Positions 18,103 to 27,388 of a DNA stretch of 64,000 bases are shown in pieces (the first letter of the stretch is position 1; each line of letters starts with the position of its first letter). The notes beneath the pieces are model-generated. The model was not told where the DNA came from. It searched no databases and worked only from the letters and a program-made list of their open reading frames with translations. Position numbers and translations under genes: made by a program. The stretch lies in the NCBI GenBank assembly GCA_000955785.1, contig JYOD01000007.1, positions 95,676 through 159,675 on the forward strand, in the 5' to 3' direction. This DNA is from Burkholderiaceae bacterium 16 (GTDB lineage: Bacteria; Pseudomonadota; Gammaproteobacteria; Burkholderiales; Burkholderiaceae).

Positions 18103-21100
18103 ATGAATGCCCCCCTATCCCAAGCCCAGCAAGATGCCCTGGCGTCGGTTACCCTCGACGACAAATACACCCTGGAAAAAGGCCGCGTCTATCTCAGCGG
18201 CACCCAGGCGCTGGTGCGCCTGCCCATGCTGCAAAAGGCGCGCGACCGCACTGCCGGGCTGAACACCGCTGGCTTTATCTCGGGCTATCGCGGTTCGCCG
18301 CTGGGCGGGGTGGACCAGGCGCTGTGGAAGGCCAAGAAGCACCTGGCCGCCAGCGACGTGGTGTTCCAGCCCGGCGTGAACGAGGACCTGGCGGCCACCG
18401 CCGTGTGGGGCACCCAGCAGGTCAACCTGTTCCCCGACGCCACCCGCGACGGCGTGTTCTCGATGTGGTATGGCAAGGGCCCGGGGGTGGACCGCTCCAT
18501 CGACGTGCTCAAGCACGCCAATTCCGCCGGCTCGTCGAAGCATGGCGGTGTGCTGGTGCTGGCGGGCGACGACCACGCCGCCAAGTCGTCCTCAGTCGCG
18601 CACCAGTCCGAACACGTGCTGCTGGCTTCCGGCATCCCGGTGCTGTATCCGTCCAATGTGCAGGAATACCTCGACTATGGCCTGCATGGCTGGGCCATGA
18701 GCCGCTACTCCGGCCTGTGGGTGTCGATGAAATGCGTGACCGACGTGGTGGAATCCACCGCCTCGGTCGAGGTCGATCCCGACCGCGTGAAGATCGTGCT
18801 GCCGGAGGACTTCGCCATGCCGGAGGGCGGCCTCAATATCCGCTGGCCCGATCCGCCGCTGGCGCAGGAAGCCCGCCTGCTCGACCACAAATGGTATGCG
18901 GCGCTGGCCTATATCCGCGCCAACAAGCTCAACCGCGTGGTGCTGGATTCGCCCAACGCGCGCTTCGGCATCATGACCGCCGGCAAGGCCTACCTCGACG
19001 TGCGCCAGGCGCTGTCGGACCTCGGCCTGGACGACGACACCTGCCGTCGCATCGGCATCCGCGTGTTCAAGGTGGGCTGCGTGTGGCCGCTGGACGCGCA
19101 CGACGCGCGCGACTTCGCCACCGGCCTGGAAGAGATCCTGGTGGTGGAAGAAAAGCGCCAGATCCTCGAATACGCGCTCAAGGAAGAACTCTACAACTGG
19201 CGCGACGACGTGCGCCCCAAGGTCTACGGCAAGTTCGACGAGCGCGGCAACCACGGCGGCGAATGGTCGCTGCCGCGCGGCAACTGGCTGCTGCCGGCGC
19301 ACTATGAGCTATCGCCGGCGCTGATCGCCAAGGCCATCGCCACCCGGCTGGAGAAGAGCGACCTGCCGTCCGACGTGCGCGAACGCATCGCCGCGCGCGT
19401 GGCGCTGATCGAGGCCAAGGAGCGCGAAGCCGCGCGCCCGCGCATCTCGGTGGAGCGCAAGCCCTGGTTCTGCTCGGGCTGCCCGCACAACACGTCCACC
19501 CGCGTGCCCGAAGGCTCGCGTGCGCTCGCCGGCATCGGCTGCCACTATATGGCGATGTGGATGGACCGCAATACCGACACCTTCAGCCAGATGGGCGGCG
19601 AAGGCGTGGCGTGGACCGGCCAGATGCATTTCACCGGCGAGAAGCATGTGTTCGTCAACCTTGGCGACGGCACCTACTTCCACTCGGGCCTGCTGGCGAT
19701 CCGCGCGGCCATCGCATCCAAGGCCTGCATCACCTACAAGATCCTCTTCAACGACGCCGTGGCGATGACCGGCGGCCAGCCCGTGGACGGCGTGCTGACC
19801 GTGCCGCAGATTGCGCACCAGGTGCTGGCCGAAGGCGCCAGCAAGATCGTCGTGGTGACCGACGAGCCGGAGAAATACGGCGACGGCAGCATGCTGCCCG
19901 GCGGCGTCACGGTGCATCACCGCGACCAGCTCGACGACATCCAGGTCCAGCTGCGCGACACCGCCGGCGTCACCATCCTGATCTACGACCAGACCTGCGC
20001 CACCGAGAAGCGCCGCCGCCGCAAGCGCGGCACCATGGCCGATCCCGCCAAGCGTGCTTTTATCAACGACGCGGTCTGCGAAGGCTGCGGCGACTGCTCG
20101 GTCAAGTCCAACTGCCTGTCGGTGGAGCCGCTGGAAACGCCGTTGGGCACCAAGCGCAAGATCAACCAGTCCTCCTGCAACAAGGATTTCTCCTGCGTCA
20201 ACGGCTTCTGCCCGAGTTTTGTCACGGCTGAAGGCGCCCAGGTGCGCAAGCCGGCAGCGGCGGGCGGCAAGGGTGCGGGCGCCGATTTCAGCGCGCTGCC
20301 GCAGCCGGCGCTGCCCACGCTGGAACGGCCCTACGGCGTGCTGGTAACGGGTGTCGGCGGCACTGGCGTGGTCACCATCGGCGGCCTGCTCGGCATGGCT
20401 GCCCACCTGGAGCAAAAGGGCGTGACCGTGCTCGACATGGCCGGCCTGGCGCAGAAGGGTGGCGCGGTGATCAGCCATGTGCAGATCGCGCCGACTCCCG
20501 CCGCGCTGCATGCTACCCGCATCGCCACCGGCGAGGCGCGGCTGGTGATCGGCTGTGACGCCATCGTCTCGGCCTCGCCCGAAGTGCTGTCCAAGACCCG
20601 GGTCGACGTAACGGCGGCGGCCATCAACAGCGCCAACACGCCCACCGCCGACTTCATCAAGAACCCGAACTGGAAGTTCCCGGGCGCCTCGGCCGAGCAA
20701 GACCTGCGCGCCAGCGTCGGCGAGGCCTGTGCCTTTATCGATGCCAATGCCTGGGCCGTGAAGTTGCTGGCCGATTCGATCTACTCCAATCCGCTGCTGC
20801 TCGGCTTTGCCTGGCAGAAAGGCTGGGTGCCGCTGCAGCGCGACAGCCTGGTGCGGGCCATCGAGCTGAACGGCGTGTCGGTCGAGAAGAACCTGCTGGC
20901 CTTCGACTGGGGGCGCTATCTGGCGCACCATGGCGAAGCGGCGCTGAGCGCGCAATTGCAGATGGCACCGCGCGCGCAGGTGGTGGCCATGCCGGAAACG
21001 CTCGATAGCGTCATCCGCCAGCGCGAAGCGCTGCTCACGGCCTACCAGAACCCGGCATACGCCGCCCGGTACCGCGCCGTGGTCGACGGCGTGCGCGCCG

Positions 21101-21663
21101 CCGAGAAGCGCGTGGGTGCCAATGCCCGCCTGCCGCTCAGCGAAGCCGTGGCGCGCAACCTGGCCAAGCTGATGGCCTACAAGGATGAGTACGAGGTCGC
21201 CCGCCTGTACGCCGACCCCGCCTTCCTGGACAAACTGCGCGCGCAGTTCGAAGGCGAACCTGGCCGCGACTACCAGCTCAGCTTCCACCTGGCCCCGCCG
21301 CTGCTGGCCAAGCAGAACTCGCATGGCCACCTGGTCAAGCGCCGCTTTGGCCCGGCCATGCTGACCGCCTTCCGTTTGCTGGCACGCGCCAAGGGCTTGC
21401 GCGGCACCGCTTTCGACGTGTTCGGCAAGACCGCCGAACGGCGCGCGGAACGCAAGCTGGTCGAGGATTACATCGCCATGGTGGAAGCGTTCGGCACCAC
21501 ATTGAGCGCCGATCGCCTGGACACGGCGGTGGAGCTGGCCAACCTGCCCGACGACATCCGTGGCTTCGGGCATGTCAAGGAAGCCAATATGGAGAAAGTG
21601 GCGGCACGCCGGGCGGAGCTGCTGGCCCGGTATCGGGGGGAGGCGGTGCGCGTGGCGGCCTGA
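18103..21663 (+). CDS. Indolepyruvate:ferredoxin oxidoreductase, fused single chain
   Basis: 1186 aa from the ATG at 18103 (GGAG 9 nt upstream). The N-terminal half has the pyrimidine-binding and TPP domains (GCPHNTST, GDGTYFHSG), followed by a ferredoxin-like cluster region (CEGCGDCSVKSNC and FSCVNGFCPSF), then the gamma-type domain (GVGGTGVVTIGGLLGMAAHLE). Known family members oxidatively decarboxylate aryl pyruvates from aromatic amino acids to the acyl-CoA, reducing ferredoxin. Archaeal enzymes are two subunits (IorA, IorB); this fused form is common in beta- and alphaproteobacteria. It stands alone as a one-gene unit behind its LysR regulator. Confidence 0.92.
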   Translation: MNAPLSQAQQDALASVTLDDKYTLEKGRVYLSGTQALVRLPMLQKARDRTAGLNTAGFISGYRGSPLGGVDQALWKAKKHLAASDVVFQPGVNEDLAATAVWGTQQVNLFPDATRDGVFSMWYGKGPGVDRSIDVLKHANSAGSSKHGGVLVLAGDDHAAKSSSVAHQSEHVLLASGIPVLYPSNVQEYLDYGLHGWAMSRYSGLWVSMKCVTDVVESTASVEVDPDRVKIVLPEDFAMPEGGLNIRWPDPPLAQEARLLDHKWYAALAYIRANKLNRVVLDSPNARFGIMTAGKAYLDVRQALSDLGLDDDTCRRIGIRVFKVGCVWPLDAHDARDFATGLEEILVVEEKRQILEYALKEELYNWRDDVRPKVYGKFDERGNHGGEWSLPRGNWLLPAHYELSPALIAKAIATRLEKSDLPSDVRERIAARVALIEAKEREAARPRISVERKPWFCSGCPHNTSTRVPEGSRALAGIGCHYMAMWMDRNTDTFSQMGGEGVAWTGQMHFTGEKHVFVNLGDGTYFHSGLLAIRAAIASKACITYKILFNDAVAMTGGQPVDGVLTVPQIAHQVLAEGASKIVVVTDEPEKYGDGSMLPGGVTVHHRDQLDDIQVQLRDTAGVTILIYDQTCATEKRRRRKRGTMADPAKRAFINDAVCEGCGDCSVKSNCLSVEPLETPLGTKRKINQSSCNKDFSCVNGFCPSFVTAEGAQVRKPAAAGGKGAGADFSALPQPALPTLERPYGVLVTGVGGTGVVTIGGLLGMAAHLEQKGVTVLDMAGLAQKGGAVISHVQIAPTPAALHATRIATGEARLVIGCDAIVSASPEVLSKTRVDVTAAAINSANTPTADFIKNPNWKFPGASAEQDLRASVGEACAFIDANAWAVKLLADSIYSNPLLLGFAWQKGWVPLQRDSLVRAIELNGVSVEKNLLAFDWGRYLAHHGEAALSAQLQMAPRAQVVAMPETLDSVIRQREALLTAYQNPAYAARYRAVVDGVRAAEKRVGANARLPLSEAVARNLAKLMAYKDEYEVARLYADPAFLDKLRAQFEGEPGRDYQLSFHLAPPLLAKQNSHGHLVKRRFGPAMLTAFRLLARAKGLRGTAFDVFGKTAERRAERKLVEDYIAMVEAFGTTLSADRLDTAVELANLPDDIRGFGHVKEANMEKVAARRAELLARYRGEAVRVAA

Positions 21664-21736
21664 GCGGCCCCGGGTGCGGATGATGGACTGGCGCGCGGCA
21701 AGGACGGCGAGCGCCAGCCCGGATGCACCGTGCCGG

Positions 21737-22057
21737 TCAGCGAGTGCGGCGGCGCGCCCGCTCCTGATCGGCAATCGCAAGCGCATCTGCAATGGCGTCC
21801 AGGGAGTCGACGCCCATCGCCACCACGAGATCGACGGCATCGCCTTTTCTGAAGATGATCACCCTGAGATTGCCGTTGCCAGCGCGGAACTCGTCGACGG
21901 CTTGAATAACGCTCGGGTCAAGGTCTTTTACCAGGTCCACGCTCTCAATGCTCCCGGAGGACCAGTACGTGCGTTTCTCGTCCGGGCGGCCAACAATAAG
22001 GCGCTCTCTGGCAGGCAGACGTTCGACAAGACCGAACGCTTCAATCAAGGTCATCAT
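21737..22057 (-). CDS. Hypothetical protein, about 106 aa
   Basis: Family not recognised. The frame extends upstream to an ATG at 22120, but that codon directly follows a TATAAT sequence on the minus strand (a likely -10 box), so one of the paired ATG codons at 22057/22054 is preferred. The product is acidic in the middle and ends in an Arg-rich tail (QERARRRTR); no signal peptide or membrane span is seen. It contains a VVAMGVDSLDAIADAL helix-like stretch. It is downstream of the YnfA-like gene on the same strand. Confidence 0.6.
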   Translation of the reverse strand: MMTLIEAFGLVERLPARERLIVGRPDEKRTYWSSGSIESVDLVKDLDPSVIQAVDEFRAGNGNLRVIIFRKGDAVDLVVAMGVDSLDAIADALAIADQERARRRTR

Positions 22058-22170
22058 ATGAATCAGGCAACGGCGGGCCGGCAAAGCAAAAAGTGCCGTC
22101 CGCGGGGGGGCGGCCTTCATTATAGCGAGGCCGTGCCAGCAGCCTTGTACCCATCCATGCCCGCTTTATC

Positions 22171-22488
22171 TCACCGCGGCTGGAACACGATAATCGCCAT
22201 CCCCGCAATCGCCACCGCCACCCCGGCCAGATCCCAGTGGCTGGGCCGCACCCCATCCACCAGCCATAACCACGCAATAGCGACCGCAATATAAATCCCG
22301 CCATAAGCCGCATAGACCCGCCCGGACGCATCCGGGTGCAACGACAGCAGCCAGGCAAACAGCACCAGGGCAAGCGCGCCGGGGATCAGGATCCAGGCGT
22401 TGGCGCCCTGGCGCAGCCACAGGTAAGGCAGATAGCAGCCGAGGATTTCGGCGCAGGCGGTGACGAGGTAAAGGGCGAATGTTTTCAT
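22171..22488 (-). CDS. ynfA: YnfA-family (UPF0060) small membrane protein
   Basis: 105 aa, four predicted transmembrane helices with almost no soluble loops. The family motifs [14 protein letters not shown] near the N-terminus and [13 protein letters not shown]-rich third helix and [22 protein letters not shown] are clear. YnfA resembles small multidrug resistance pumps, and efflux has been proposed for some members. Its start overlaps the stop of the upstream 5'-nucleotidase gene in ATGA, so they are translated together. Confidence 0.93.
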   Translation of the reverse strand: MKTFALYLVTACAEILGCYLPYLWLRQGANAWILIPGALALVLFAWLLSLHPDASGRVYAAYGGIYIAVAIAWLWLVDGVRPSHWDLAGVAVAIAGMAIIVFQPR

Positions 22489-23489
22489 TCAACGGAAGAG
22501 GCAGCGGACTCAGGCGTGTGTGCAGGGGGCGCATCGGCCTCCGGGTTCGTCGCCCGCTTGCGCGCCGCCGTACGCCGCTTGCCACCGCCCAGTTCGCCGC
22601 CCTTATAAGGTACCCGCCCCGACGGCACCACCGCCGAAGCCAGTTCCACATGGCCCTCCTGGTCATCGAAGAACATATGCGCGCCGAAGGCCTGCAGGAC
22701 CTGGTCCTTGGGCAGCCCGCCCAGGAAGAACGCCTCGTCGATACTGACATTCCACGCCCGCAAGGTATGCACCACCCGCGTGTGCGCCGGGCTGTTGCGC
22801 GCAGTCACGATGGCGATGCGCACCGGGCACTGTCCCGGCTCGAAATGCGACTGGATCTCCGCCAGCCGGAGCAGCAGCTTGGCGAACGGCCCTTCGGCCA
22901 TGGCCTTGTGGCGATGCTTCTGCTCATGCCGGGTAAAGGCCTCCAGCCCTTTCTGCTTGAAGATCTGCTCGGACTCGGGCGAGAACAGCACGGCGTCGCC
23001 GTCGAAGGCGATGCGGATCTGGCCGGCGGGGGCGTGATAGTCGGCGGGCGCGGCGTAAAGCTGGGCCGCGGCCACGCCACCGTCGATGGCGGCCTGTACG
23101 TCGGAGGCTTCGCGCGAGAGGAACAGGTCTACCTTGAAGGCTTGCAGGTATCGCGAGATCGGCTCGCCGCCGGTGAAGGCCGCGCGGGTGATGTCCAGCC
23201 GATGGGTCTCTATGGCGTTGAACGCGCGCAGCCCGGTGTCCGGCGAATTGCGCGAGATCACCACCACCTCGACCAGCCTGCGGTCCGGGATCAGGTGATT
23301 GAGTTCGAGCAGCGCCTGCACCAGCGGGAAGGCCGTGCCCGGCAGCAGGGGCTCGTCCTCATGCTGGCGCTGGTAGGCGGAGTAGGACGCCACGCCTTCG
23401 GATTGATAGATGCCGTTCTCGTGCTCGAGGTCGAATAGCGCTCGGGACGAGATGCCGATGACGAGTTTGTCGGTGAGATCGTAGGCCAT
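22485..23489 (-). CDS. 5'-nucleotidase (cytosolic NT5C1-like family)
   Basis: 334 aa from the ATG at 23489. The PF06189-type sequence is recognisable: [62 protein letters not shown]-like [11 protein letters not shown], and [16 protein letters not shown] (HAD-type Asp motif). Such enzymes remove phosphate from nucleoside monophosphates in the cytoplasm. The last 35 residues are a basic then Ala/Pro-rich tail. It is coupled by ATGA overlap to the YnfA-like gene. Confidence 0.88.
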   Translation of the reverse strand: MAYDLTDKLVIGISSRALFDLEHENGIYQSEGVASYSAYQRQHEDEPLLPGTAFPLVQALLELNHLIPDRRLVEVVVISRNSPDTGLRAFNAIETHRLDITRAAFTGGEPISRYLQAFKVDLFLSREASDVQAAIDGGVAAAQLYAAPADYHAPAGQIRIAFDGDAVLFSPESEQIFKQKGLEAFTRHEQKHRHKAMAEGPFAKLLLRLAEIQSHFEPGQCPVRIAIVTARNSPAHTRVVHTLRAWNVSIDEAFFLGGLPKDQVLQAFGAHMFFDDQEGHVELASAVVPSGRVPYKGGELGGGKRRTAARKRATNPEADAPPAHTPESAASSVE

Positions 23490-23751
23490 GCCGCAGTATA
23501 AAGGCAGACGATTCGACGCTATGGCGCCAACATCGACATTGAGGATGGGGTGGGCGTGATCAGGGCCAAGTCTCCGTTGCGGTCGCTCAGACGCGGGCAA
23601 GCGTCTGAGAATGCCTATCGAGCATAAGTGTTGCTTGATACATGCCGATGGCACGGCCCAGGATGACTCGGCCGACCTGGTGGTGGCGTTCAGCCACAGC
23701 CGTCCTGCTGGCTAAGGCTAGCCGGCGGTAATACTGGCCCTTGCGCTGAAA

Positions 23752-23766
23752 ATCTCAATTTGAGAT
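23752..23766. promoter_or_regulatory. Candidate HigA operator
   Basis: ATCTCAA-T-TTGAGAT is a perfect 7-bp inverted repeat directly before the first ATG of the toxin frame (23767). Toxin-antitoxin operons are normally self-repressed by the antitoxin at such sites. If the repeat overlaps the transcription start, the message would be nearly leaderless. Confidence 0.65.
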
Positions 23767-23778
23767 ATGCATGCCGTC

Positions 23779-24060
23779 ATGCGCGTGATCTCTAACAAAA
23801 CCCTGGTGGATTTCGCGGCCCGATATCCGGATGCCAACGTACCCTTACAGGCTTGGCGCAAACTGGTCGAGGCCAGCTTCGGCAGCTGTGCCCACTTGAC
23901 GGCAAGCTTTAACGCTACCGATCGTGTGGGACATTTCTACGTTTTCGACATTGGTGGCAACAAATACCGTCTCATCACCGCGATTCACTTCGACCGCCAG
24001 ATGCTCTACGTGCGCGAAGTCCTAACTCACAAGGAGTACGACAAATGGAAGCCCTCTTGA
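23779..24060 (+). CDS. higB: HigB-type mRNA interferase toxin
   Basis: 93 aa from the ATG at 23779, which gives the family N-terminus MRVISNKTLVDFAARYPDA; an ATG at 23767 adds four residues. HigB_toxin family (PF09907 type): PLQAWRKLVE, NKYRLITAIHFDRQMLYVREVLTHKEYDKW. RelE-fold nucleases of this type cut mRNA, usually on the ribosome. No strong ribosome site is visible for either start. Its end overlaps the antitoxin start by 16 bp. In this system the toxin gene precedes the antitoxin, as in classical higBA. Confidence 0.93.
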   Translation: MRVISNKTLVDFAARYPDANVPLQAWRKLVEASFGSCAHLTASFNATDRVGHFYVFDIGGNKYRLITAIHFDRQMLYVREVLTHKEYDKWKPS

Positions 24061-24482
24061 ACGTGGCTGCACTGACCGCTCACTTCCGCGCTTTGTCCGA
24101 AGTCGTACCCCTGCACCCCATCCGGACTGAACGCGATTACGACAAGGCCGTCAACGTCATGAACGCACTGCTCGATGCGGGCGCGGCAGACGAATCACAT
24201 CCTCTGGCGGATCTGGTCGCGACGCTCGGTGAGTTGATTGCAGACTACGACCAGGCACACTATGCATTTCCTGCCATAAGCGGCGTGGATGCCTTGCGAT
24301 TTCTGATGGAGCAGCACCACCTTACGCAGGCGCAAGTCCCCGAAATCGGTAGCCAGGGCGTGGTTTCGGAAATCCTGAAAGGGCGCCGCGAACTCAACGT
24401 GCGCCAAATTCGGGCCCTCGCTGCCCGTTTTGGCGTCGCTACATCCGTCTTCCTCCCGGCCGATGCACCTGTCGTAGCCTGA
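24045..24482 (+). CDS. higA: HigA-type antitoxin, XRE HTH
   Basis: 145 aa. The N-terminal helical region (about 1-75; PLHPIRTERDYDKAVNVMNALLD) matches the HigA/YgjM group, and the C-terminal helix-turn-helix (about 90-135; FLMEQHHLTQAQVPEIGSQG, RELNVRQIRALAARFGV) would bind the dyad at 23752. It neutralises HigB and represses the operon. A GGAG in the end of the toxin frame serves as ribosome site. Confidence 0.93.
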   Translation: MEALLNVAALTAHFRALSEVVPLHPIRTERDYDKAVNVMNALLDAGAADESHPLADLVATLGELIADYDQAHYAFPAISGVDALRFLMEQHHLTQAQVPEIGSQGVVSEILKGRRELNVRQIRALAARFGVATSVFLPADAPVVA

Positions 24483-24636
24483 GGCCGCGATACGCCAAGC
24501 CCATCTGCCACCACTTGCAGCCAGCGCGCCTGTCCCCGCGGCACGTTGCGCTGCCAGCAGCCCAGCCGCAGCACGCTACGCTGCCGGCGGCCGGTCTTGC
24601 TTGCCAATTCGGCAGCTTCTGCCGCGGCCTCCTCCC

Positions 24637-24642
24637 TACAAT
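24637..24642 (+). promoter_or_regulatory. Possible -10 box upstream of the E1 gene
   Basis: TACAAT lies 71 bp before the E1 start codon. No convincing -35 hexamer accompanies it, so it may depend on an activator. The rest of the 230-bp gap shows nothing else. Confidence 0.3.
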
Positions 24643-24712
24643 GAATTCCTCGATTCGCGGCATCCTTGACGCTGTCGCCGGATACAGAAGAACGAAGCCC
24701 ACGGAGACCGCA

Positions 24713-27388
24713 ATGAGTGCCCTGCAAAAGCCCGCCGCCATCGAGATTGCCTCAGGCCAAAGCCACGACCCCGACCACGAAGAGACCAGCGAATGGCTCG
24801 ACGCCCTGGCCGGCGTCTTCCGCGCCAGCGGTGCCCCGCGCGCGCGCTTCCTGCTGGAACGCCTTGCCGAGCATGCGAGCCATCTCGGCCTGGGGCCAAG
24901 GGCGAATCCGTACTCGGCCTACCAGAACACGATTGGCGTGGGCGAACAGCAACGCTATCCCGGCGACCTGGCGCTAGAACAAAAACTGACCTCGATCATC
25001 CGCTGGAATGCGTTGGCCATGGTGATCCGCGCCAACAAGGCCTATGGGGAGCTTGGCGGGCACCTGGCCAGCTATGCTTCCGCCGCCGAGATCTTCGAGG
25101 TGGGCTTCAATCACTTCTTCCGCGCGGACGAGGGCGAGCGCAAGGGCGACCTGGTCTACTTCCAGCCGCATTCCGCGCCGGGCGTCTATGCGCGCGCCTT
25201 CCTCGAAGGACGCCTGTCCGAAGCCCAGCTCGCCAGCTACCGGCAGGAAACAGGCGGCGGCGGACTTTCCTCCTATCCGCACCCCTGGCTGATGCCGGAT
25301 TTCTGGCAGTTCCCGACCGGCTCGATGGGCATTGGCCCGATCAGCGCCATCTACCAGGCGCGCTTCCTGCGCTACCTCGGCCATCGCGGCATTGCAGATA
25401 CCGCGGCGCGCCGCGTCTGGGGCGTGTTCGGCGACGGCGAAATGGATGAACCGGAATCGCTCGCCGCGCTCTCGCTCGCCGCGCGCGAGAAGCTCGACAA
25501 CCTGACCTTCGTCATCAACTGCAACCTGCAGCGCCTCGATGGCCCGGTGCGCGGCAACGGGCAGGTGATCAATGAGCTGGAAGCACTGTTCAGCGGCGCC
25601 GGCTGGAACGTGGTCAAGGTGGTCTGGGGTTCCGAGTGGGATGCCCTGTTCGCCCGCGATACCAGCCACGCGCTGCTGCGGCGCTTCGCCGCGATGGTGG
25701 ATGGCGAATACCAGAATCTTGGCGCCAAGGATGGCGACTACAACCTTGCGCACTTCTTCAACCGCGACCCCGAACTGAAAGCGCTGGCCGCCAGCATGAG
25801 CAGCGCGGATATCGATGCGCTGCGCCGGGGCGGGCACGATTTCCGCAAGCTGTATGCCGCATTCCGCGCCGCGCAGGAACACAAGGGCCAGCCGACGGTG
25901 ATCCTCGCCAAGACCAAGAAAGGCTACGGCATGGGCGAGGCGGGCGAATCCCGCATGACGGCGCACCAGCAGAAGAAGCTGGACATCGACGCGCTGCTGG
26001 CCTTCCGCGACCGCTTTGCGCTGCCGCTGGACGACGATGCCGTGGCGGCGCTGCGTTTCTGCAAACCGGCGGAGGACAGTCCCGAGATGGCCTACCTCCA
26101 CGCGCGCCGCCAGGCGCTGGGCGGTTACCTGCCGGCGCGCGCGCGGACCGCGCCCGCGCTGCGCATGCCGGAACTGATGCAGTACGGCCGCTTCGCGATG
26201 GAGCCGGACGACCGCGCGGTCTCCACCACCACCGGCGTGGTCCGCCTGTTCACCAACCTGATCAAGGACAAGACCGTCGGCCCGCGCGTGGTGCCCATCG
26301 TGGCGGACGAGGCGCGCACCTTCGGCATGGCCAACCTGTTCCGGCAGATCGGCATCTACTCGCCCATGGGCCAGCTCTACGAGCCGGAGGATGCTGGTTC
26401 GATGCTGTACTACAAGGAAAGCCAGCAAGGGCAGTTGCTGGAAGAGGGCATTACCGAAGCCGGGGCGCTGGCCTCGTGGACGGCCGCGGCCACGTCATAC
26501 AGCGTGAGCGGCGTGGCCATGCTGCCGTTCTACATCTATTACTCGATGTTCGGCTTCCAGCGCGTCGGCGACCTGATCTGGGCGGCGGCGGACCAGCGCG
26601 CGCGGGGCTTCCTGATCGGCGCCACCGCCGGACGTACCACCCTTGCCGGCGAAGGCCTGCAGCACCAGGACGGCACGAGCCAGCTGATCGCCGCCACGGT
26701 GCCGAACTGCCGCGCCTACGATCCGGCTTTCGCCAGCGAAGCCGCGGTCATCATCCATCACGGCGCGCGCAGCATGCTGGAAGAACAGCGCGACGAGTTC
26801 TACTACCTGACCGTCAACAACGAAAACTACGTGCAGGCGCCGTTGCGCGAGGACGCGCACGACGGCGTGATCAAGGGTATGTACCTTTACGGCACGCGCG
26901 GTCCCGAAGGCGCCGCCGCCAGCGTGAGGCTGCTCGGCTCGGGCGCCATCCTGCGCGAAGTCATCGCCGCCGCGGACCTGCTGGCGAGCGACTGGGATAT
27001 CAAGTCAGAGATCTGGAGCGTGACCAGCTTCTCCGAACTGGCCAGGGACGCCCGCGAATGCGAGCGCACCAGCCTGTTCGCCAGCGGTGGCGAAACGGAA
27101 AGCCATTTGCAGCGCTGCCTGCCGGGCGCAACCCCGGTCATTGCCGCCACCGATTACGTGCGGGCCTATGCGCAGCTTATCGCGTCGTACCTGCCCGCGC
27201 CGTTCACCGCCCTGGGCACGGATGGCTTCGGGCGCAGCGATACGCGCGCGGCGCTGCGGCGTTTCTTCGAGATCGACCGGTACCACGTGGCAATTGCCGC
27301 GCTGCGCGCGATCTCGCCGGAGCTGCACGCGCGGGGGCTGGAGCACTATGGCGTGCGCGTGGAGGCCGATGGGCCCTGGGTGCGTTAA
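24713..27388 (+). CDS. mdeB: Stand-alone 2-oxoacid dehydrogenase E1 (AceE type; MdeB-like)
   Basis: 891 aa from the ATG at 24713 (GGAG 7 nt upstream), the size of homodimeric AceE. TPP site: FGDGEMDEPESL...NLTFVINCNLQRLDGP; also DKTVGPRVVPIVADEARTFG and QDGTSQ. AceE decarboxylates pyruvate and acetylates the E2 lipoyl domain. No E2 or E3 gene follows. Instead it converges with a methionine gamma-lyase-like gene, the pairing reported for mdeA/mdeB of Pseudomonas putida, where MdeB acts on 2-oxobutyrate released from methionine. The 2-oxobutyrate role is therefore inferred from context; ordinary pyruvate activity is the alternative. Confidence 0.88.
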   Translation: MSALQKPAAIEIASGQSHDPDHEETSEWLDALAGVFRASGAPRARFLLERLAEHASHLGLGPRANPYSAYQNTIGVGEQQRYPGDLALEQKLTSIIRWNALAMVIRANKAYGELGGHLASYASAAEIFEVGFNHFFRADEGERKGDLVYFQPHSAPGVYARAFLEGRLSEAQLASYRQETGGGGLSSYPHPWLMPDFWQFPTGSMGIGPISAIYQARFLRYLGHRGIADTAARRVWGVFGDGEMDEPESLAALSLAAREKLDNLTFVINCNLQRLDGPVRGNGQVINELEALFSGAGWNVVKVVWGSEWDALFARDTSHALLRRFAAMVDGEYQNLGAKDGDYNLAHFFNRDPELKALAASMSSADIDALRRGGHDFRKLYAAFRAAQEHKGQPTVILAKTKKGYGMGEAGESRMTAHQQKKLDIDALLAFRDRFALPLDDDAVAALRFCKPAEDSPEMAYLHARRQALGGYLPARARTAPALRMPELMQYGRFAMEPDDRAVSTTTGVVRLFTNLIKDKTVGPRVVPIVADEARTFGMANLFRQIGIYSPMGQLYEPEDAGSMLYYKESQQGQLLEEGITEAGALASWTAAATSYSVSGVAMLPFYIYYSMFGFQRVGDLIWAAADQRARGFLIGATAGRTTLAGEGLQHQDGTSQLIAATVPNCRAYDPAFASEAAVIIHHGARSMLEEQRDEFYYLTVNNENYVQAPLREDAHDGVIKGMYLYGTRGPEGAAASVRLLGSGAILREVIAAADLLASDWDIKSEIWSVTSFSELARDARECERTSLFASGGETESHLQRCLPGATPVIAATDYVRAYAQLIASYLPAPFTALGTDGFGRSDTRAALRRFFEIDRYHVAIAALRAISPELHARGLEHYGVRVEADGPWVR

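Noticed and set aside
19309..21840. An 843-codon open frame on the minus strand opposite the ior gene
   Set aside because: It is a GC-driven shadow: Ala/Arg/Gly/His-rich, without domain motifs, and exactly antisense to a well-supported enzyme.
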